Shown here piece by piece: positions 61,014 through 64,000 of a DNA stretch of 64,000 nt. Position numbers and translations under genes: made by a program. The DNA comes from Haloarcula litorea. GTDB lineage: Archaea; Halobacteriota; Halobacteria; Halobacteriales; Haloarculaceae. The notes under the pieces were generated by a model. It saw only the letters and a program-made list of their open reading frames with translations, was not told the origin of the DNA and ran no database searches. The stretch's first letter is position 1. Each line of letters begins with the position of its first letter. The stretch is taken from positions 1,674,001 through 1,738,000 of the forward strand of contig NZ_CP119779.1 in assembly GCF_029338195.1 (NCBI RefSeq), read 5' to 3'.

Positions 61014-62123
61014 TCAGGCCAGCCACCGGTCGGCGACGCCGGCGTAGATCGCACGACATCGACGGAGTACCGGCACCGCGACGCTCTCGTCGGCGGTGTG
61101 GGCCTCGCCCGGTTCCGCCGCGCCGACGACGACGCACTCGGTCCCCTCGCTCGCGAGCCAGCCGGCGTCGGTGGCGTGCGGTTTGACGACCTGCTCGGGA
61201 TCGCCGTCCTGTGCCTCGGCCGCCGCGCTCTGGACGGTGTCGGCGAACTCGGCGTCGCCACAGGCCATCGGCGGGAGGTCCTGGTCGACCTGCCAGGTCA
61301 CGCCCGCGACGTCTTCGACCCGCCCCAGGGCGGCCCGCTCGCCGGGGACGGTGCGCTCGTCGACGGTCACCTCGCAGCGCTCCGGGATCACGTTCCAGGC
61401 CGAGCCGCCGTCGATCTCGGTGACCGCGACGCTCCCTCGGACGCCGTGACCCAGCACGTCCGTCTCGGGAAAGTCGAGGTCCCGGACCACGTCGACGGCG
61501 TCGGTCGCCCGGTAGACGGCGTTCTCGCCGGCCTCGGGCTCGCTGGCGTGGGCGGCCGCGCCCTCGGCGACGACGGTCGAGCCGCGCCGGCCCTTGTGGG
61601 CGACGGCGACGTCCGTGACCCCCGCGGCGGAGTAGCCGGTCGACCCCTCGCCGACGACGGCGTAGTCGACCGAGAAGCCGTCGTCGAGTGCGGCACGACA
61701 GCCCTCGCCGCCCTGCTCCTCGCCGGCGAAGGAGGCGAAGACGAGTTCTCCCGCGTCGGGGTCTGCCGACCGGAACGCCAGCATCGCCGCCGCGACGCTG
61801 CCCTTCATATCGGCGCTCCCGCGGCCGTGGATGCGCTCCTCGCCGCGGTCGCCCGTCTGGCGGCCGACCACGTACTCGCCGTCCGCGACCTGTGACTCGT
61901 CCGGCGGCACCACGTCGTGGTGGCCCACCAGCGCCAGCGACGGCCCCTCGCGGTCGCCCCGCTTGCGCGCGAGGACGTTCCCGTGCTCGTCGTGTGTCAC
62001 GGCCGCGTCGGTGCGGTCACGGAGCCAGCCGGCGACGAACTCCCCGGCGGCCGACTCGTCGCTGCCGTCCCCGCGGTGGCTCGGGATCGCGACCAGTTCC
62101 TCGGTGAGGTCGGCGACGTCCAT
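61014..62123 (-). CDS. M20 family peptidase (ArgE/DapE/LysK-like)
   Basis: The 369-residue protein has the M20 metal motifs GHHDVVPP (His68/Asp70), GRGSADMKGS (bridging Asp) and FAGEEQGGEGC (general base Glu plus ligand Glu), a dimerisation lid with GRRGSTVVAEGAAAHASEP, and the C-terminal His in GEAHTADE. Candidates are N-succinyl-diaminopimelate desuccinylase, N-acetylornithine or N-acetyl-lysine deacetylase, or a dipeptidase. No amino acid biosynthesis gene is adjacent, so the substrate stays open. Confidence 0.9.
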   Translation of the reverse strand: MDVADLTEELVAIPSHRGDGSDESAAGEFVAGWLRDRTDAAVTHDEHGNVLARKRGDREGPSLALVGHHDVVPPDESQVADGEYVVGRQTGDRGEERIHGRGSADMKGSVAAAMLAFRSADPDAGELVFASFAGEEQGGEGCRAALDDGFSVDYAVVGEGSTGYSAAGVTDVAVAHKGRRGSTVVAEGAAAHASEPEAGENAVYRATDAVDVVRDLDFPETDVLGHGVRGSVAVTEIDGGSAWNVIPERCEVTVDERTVPGERAALGRVEDVAGVTWQVDQDLPPMACGDAEFADTVQSAAAEAQDGDPEQVVKPHATDAGWLASEGTECVVVGAAEPGEAHTADESVAVPVLRRCRAIYAGVADRWLA

Positions 62124-62168
62124 ACGGGGCGGTGTCGGGCCGTCGGCTTGTGTCTTGTTGCGGGGCCG

Positions 62169-62627
62169 TCAGCGCAGCGCCGCGTAACCCACGCCCAGCA
62201 CGCCGCCGTAGACGACGTGCCAGAGGAGGCTCGGCACGGCGAAGTTCGGGAACGGTGGCGCACCACCGAACCCGACCGCGCCGAGCCACACCGGCATCAC
62301 CAGCGCGGCCAGCAGCGCCCAGGTCACGACGCCCCACGCGACGCCCAGGCCGACGACGGCACCCGTCGACTGGCCGATCACGCCGGACTCGGCGATCGCA
62401 GCGAGGGCGACGCCGAGCACGGCTCCGTGTGAGAGGTGGACGACCCAGCCGGCGACGCCGCCGGAGAGGCCGTACAGCGCGGGGATCGCGGCCGCCAGCG
62501 TGGGCGGGTTCATCAGCGACACGAGAACGGCCATCACGGCCGCCCCGGCGATCCCGCCGGCGACGCCGGCCTGCCACGCGTCCAGTGCGAGTCCGCTGTC
62601 GGTCGCGGAGTCTGTCGTCGTTGCCAT
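62169..62627 (-). CDS. Haloarchaeal membrane protein, function unknown
   Basis: The 152-residue protein has an Ala/Thr/Ser/Asp-rich N-terminus and four hydrophobic helices rich in Gly-x-x-x-Gly packing motifs (GVAGGIAGAAVMAV, GGVAGWVVHLSHG). It resembles the protein divergent from coxB in general design. The ATG giving MATTTDSATD is chosen as the first with a plausible upstream box. No function is apparent. Confidence 0.7.
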   Translation of the reverse strand: MATTTDSATDSGLALDAWQAGVAGGIAGAAVMAVLVSLMNPPTLAAAIPALYGLSGGVAGWVVHLSHGAVLGVALAAIAESGVIGQSTGAVVGLGVAWGVVTWALLAALVMPVWLGAVGFGGAPPFPNFAVPSLLWHVVYGGVLGVGYAALR

Positions 62628-62869
62628 AGCGTCGGTCGATGCACGCGCGACTGTCAAGAAGTCGACTTGATAACGCGCCGGCGGTGCATCGGCCCGGTAG
62701 CTTGAAGTGAGAGAACGCGGGCGGCCGTTCCGATAGGTCCCCGTCCAGCCTCACGACGGGGTGAGCCGAGACACATCGGGTAACTGACCGGTAACCCCTC
62801 AGCCCACGAACAGTCGCGCTGACTCGACCGGTTGGCCAGCACTTTTGTCCCCTCTCCCGTAGCGGGGGT

Positions 62870-63280
62870 ATGGCCGACGACATCGACCGCATCAGTCTCA
62901 CGCTGCCGTCGTCGATGGTGGACCGACTGGACGGGATCGTCGACGACTGGGAGTACGACAGCCGCTCGGAGGCGATCCGCGACTCGCTGCGGGACTTCTT
63001 CGCGGCCTACGAGTGGGAGTCCGGCGGCGACAGCCGGCACCACGGGACCATCGTCGTCGTCCACGACCACCACGTCGACGGGCTCGCCGACGACCTCCAG
63101 ACCATCCAACACGAGATGGCCGACGCCATCACCTCCGTCCAGCACATCCACCTCTCGCACGACACCTGTATGGAGACGCTGGTCGTCGAGGGGGCCGCCG
63201 GCGACATCACGGAACTGGCCAACCGACTGCGCGCGCTGGGCGGGGTCCAGCAGGTGAAAGTCGTCGTCGTCGACGAGTAG
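62870..63280 (+). CDS. nikR: Nickel-responsive transcriptional regulator NikR
   Basis: The 136-residue protein has an N-terminal ribbon-helix-helix (DRISLTLPSSMVDRLDGIV, SRSEAIRDSLRDF) and a C-terminal ACT-like nickel-binding domain. The nickel ligands align exactly by spacing: His81, His92, His94 and Cys100. It is expected to repress nickel uptake genes when nickel is replete. No nickel transporter lies in the window. A CTTTTGTCC box about 26 bases before the ATG and a hairpin CCCCGTC/GACGGGG at 62739-62761 lie upstream. Confidence 0.92.
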   Translation: MADDIDRISLTLPSSMVDRLDGIVDDWEYDSRSEAIRDSLRDFFAAYEWESGGDSRHHGTIVVVHDHHVDGLADDLQTIQHEMADAITSVQHIHLSHDTCMETLVVEGAAGDITELANRLRALGGVQQVKVVVVDE

Positions 63281-63387
63281 CCGTCCCCGGGTGGGGTCGT
63301 GAACGTCTGACCGCCGCGCCGTCCAGAACGCCACTCGCTAGCGCGGCTATCACGGCCCTTATCAGTGGACGCACTCGTATCCCACGT

Positions 63388-64000
63388 ATGGAAATCGTAC
63401 CGGACACGAGCGTGGTCATCGACGGCCGCGTGTCCGAGCAGGTCGAAGCCGACGCCGACGCGGCGTCCGAGGCCGACGGCAAGGGCTTCGCCGGGGCGAC
63501 GGTCGTCGTCCCCGAGGCCGTGGTCGGCGAACTCGAGGCCCAGGCCAACGACGGCCGCGAGACCGGGTGGGAGGGACTCGAAGAGCTCCAGCGACTCGTC
63601 GACCTCGCCGACGATGGGACCGTCGACGTCGAGTACGTCGGCCGGCGGCCCGACGCCATCGAGAAGCGCGAGGCCGGCGAGGGCGAGATCGACGCGCTCA
63701 TCCGGGACGTGGCACAGGACCGCGCGGCGACGCTCGTGACAAGCGACGACGTCCAGGCCGAGGTCGCACGCGCGAAGGGACTCGACGTCGAGTTCCTCGA
63801 CCCCGTCGTCCGCGACTTCGACCGCCTGCAGATCGAGAACTTCTTCGACGAGTCGACGATGAGCGTCCACCTGAAGACCGGGGTCGCTCCCTACGCCAAG
63901 AAGGGGTCGATCGGCGATATGCACTACCAGCCGATCCGCGACGACCCCGCCACCGAGGACGAGCTCCGGGACTACGCCGCCGACATCGAGGACGCGGCGC
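63388..64000 (+). CDS. PIN-domain/PilT-type ATPase (5' part, truncated at window end)
   Basis: The first 204 residues include a complete PIN domain: VPDTSVVIDGRVSEQV with the catalytic Asp, VVVPEAVVGELE, GEIDALIRDVAQD and LVTSDDVQAEVARAKGLDVEF. A segment NFFDESTMSVHLKTGVAPYAKKGSIGDMHYQPI follows, introducing the VirB11/PilT-like ATPase of the archaeal PINc-ATPase-KH family. Such proteins are ribonuclease-ATPases of unclear function in RNA metabolism. The reading frame runs off the right edge. A CCTTATCAG box lies about 28 bases before the ATG. Confidence 0.88.
   Translation, partial: MEIVPDTSVVIDGRVSEQVEADADAASEADGKGFAGATVVVPEAVVGELEAQANDGRETGWEGLEELQRLVDLADDGTVDVEYVGRRPDAIEKREAGEGEIDALIRDVAQDRAATLVTSDDVQAEVARAKGLDVEFLDPVVRDFDRLQIENFFDESTMSVHLKTGVAPYAKKGSIGDMHYQPIRDDPATEDELRDYAADIEDAA

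Overview
The window is chromosomal DNA from an extremely halophilic archaeon (class Halobacteria). The evidence is high GC, strongly acidic predicted proteins, Asp/Glu codons with G/C third positions, many leaderless genes with a TATA-like box about 26-30 bases before the start codon, archaeal-only families (histone doublet, RPA, UbaA, SepF, Sec61-beta, archaeal dihydroneopterin aldolase, NAD-dependent Azf) and tRNAs without encoded CCA. Genus cannot be fixed from sequence alone. No rRNA, CRISPR array, transposase or phage gene was recognised. About seventy protein genes and three tRNA genes are supported; most other long open frames are antisense shadows of GC-rich genes.

Layout. 1-8.9 kb: RPA-like ssDNA-binding protein, histone doublet and histone-deacetylase-family enzyme (truncated by the window edge), a lipoprotein, tRNA-Arg, an APC permease, a formate/nitrite-family channel, a DUF309 protein, a decayed gene remnant, Azf and MptD. 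9-15.7 kb: two haloarchaeal conserved proteins and an aa3-type cytochrome oxidase operon (coxB, fused coxA-coxC, small subunit IV) with flanking membrane proteins. 15.8-25.4 kb: transport and metals: APC permease coupled to a TrkA-type RCK protein, a putative manganese transporter behind a palindromic operator and structured leader, a zinc-type P1B ATPase, an ABC exporter and a DUF192 protein. 25.4-26.5 kb: tRNA-Val and tRNA-Phe surrounded by short copies and inverted copies of tRNA ends and a recurrent short box.

26.4-32.6 kb is accessory: a winged-helix/zinc-ribbon regulator, then a tightly coupled set (SAM methyltransferase, a possible 55-residue His/Pro-rich peptide, a CPBP intramembrane protease, a Tat-exported beta-lactamase-fold serine hydrolase, a small membrane protein) behind a palindromic operator. 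This is the best candidate for an undescribed system, possibly peptide modification, processing and export. 32.7-44.6 kb holds membrane proteins, tandem cold-shock genes, DUF429 and LURP-one-like proteins, a GAF histidine kinase, and a surface-polysaccharide-like module (response regulator, membrane HEAT protein, membrane glycosyltransferase, divergent secreted glycosidase-like lipoprotein) followed by a secreted LVIVD protein.

44.6-64 kb is mostly housekeeping: FAU-1-type RNA-binding protein, Sec61-beta (SecG), thioredoxin, J-domain ferredoxin, F420:NADP reductase, HAD hydrolase, two secreted proteins, acidic zinc-ribbon protein, ABC-2 exporter, SepF, PUA protein, cobalamin-binding-like protein, UbaA, M32 carboxypeptidase, M20 peptidase, NikR and the start of a PIN-domain ATPase. 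All functional calls rest on motif recognition by eye; no database search was run.
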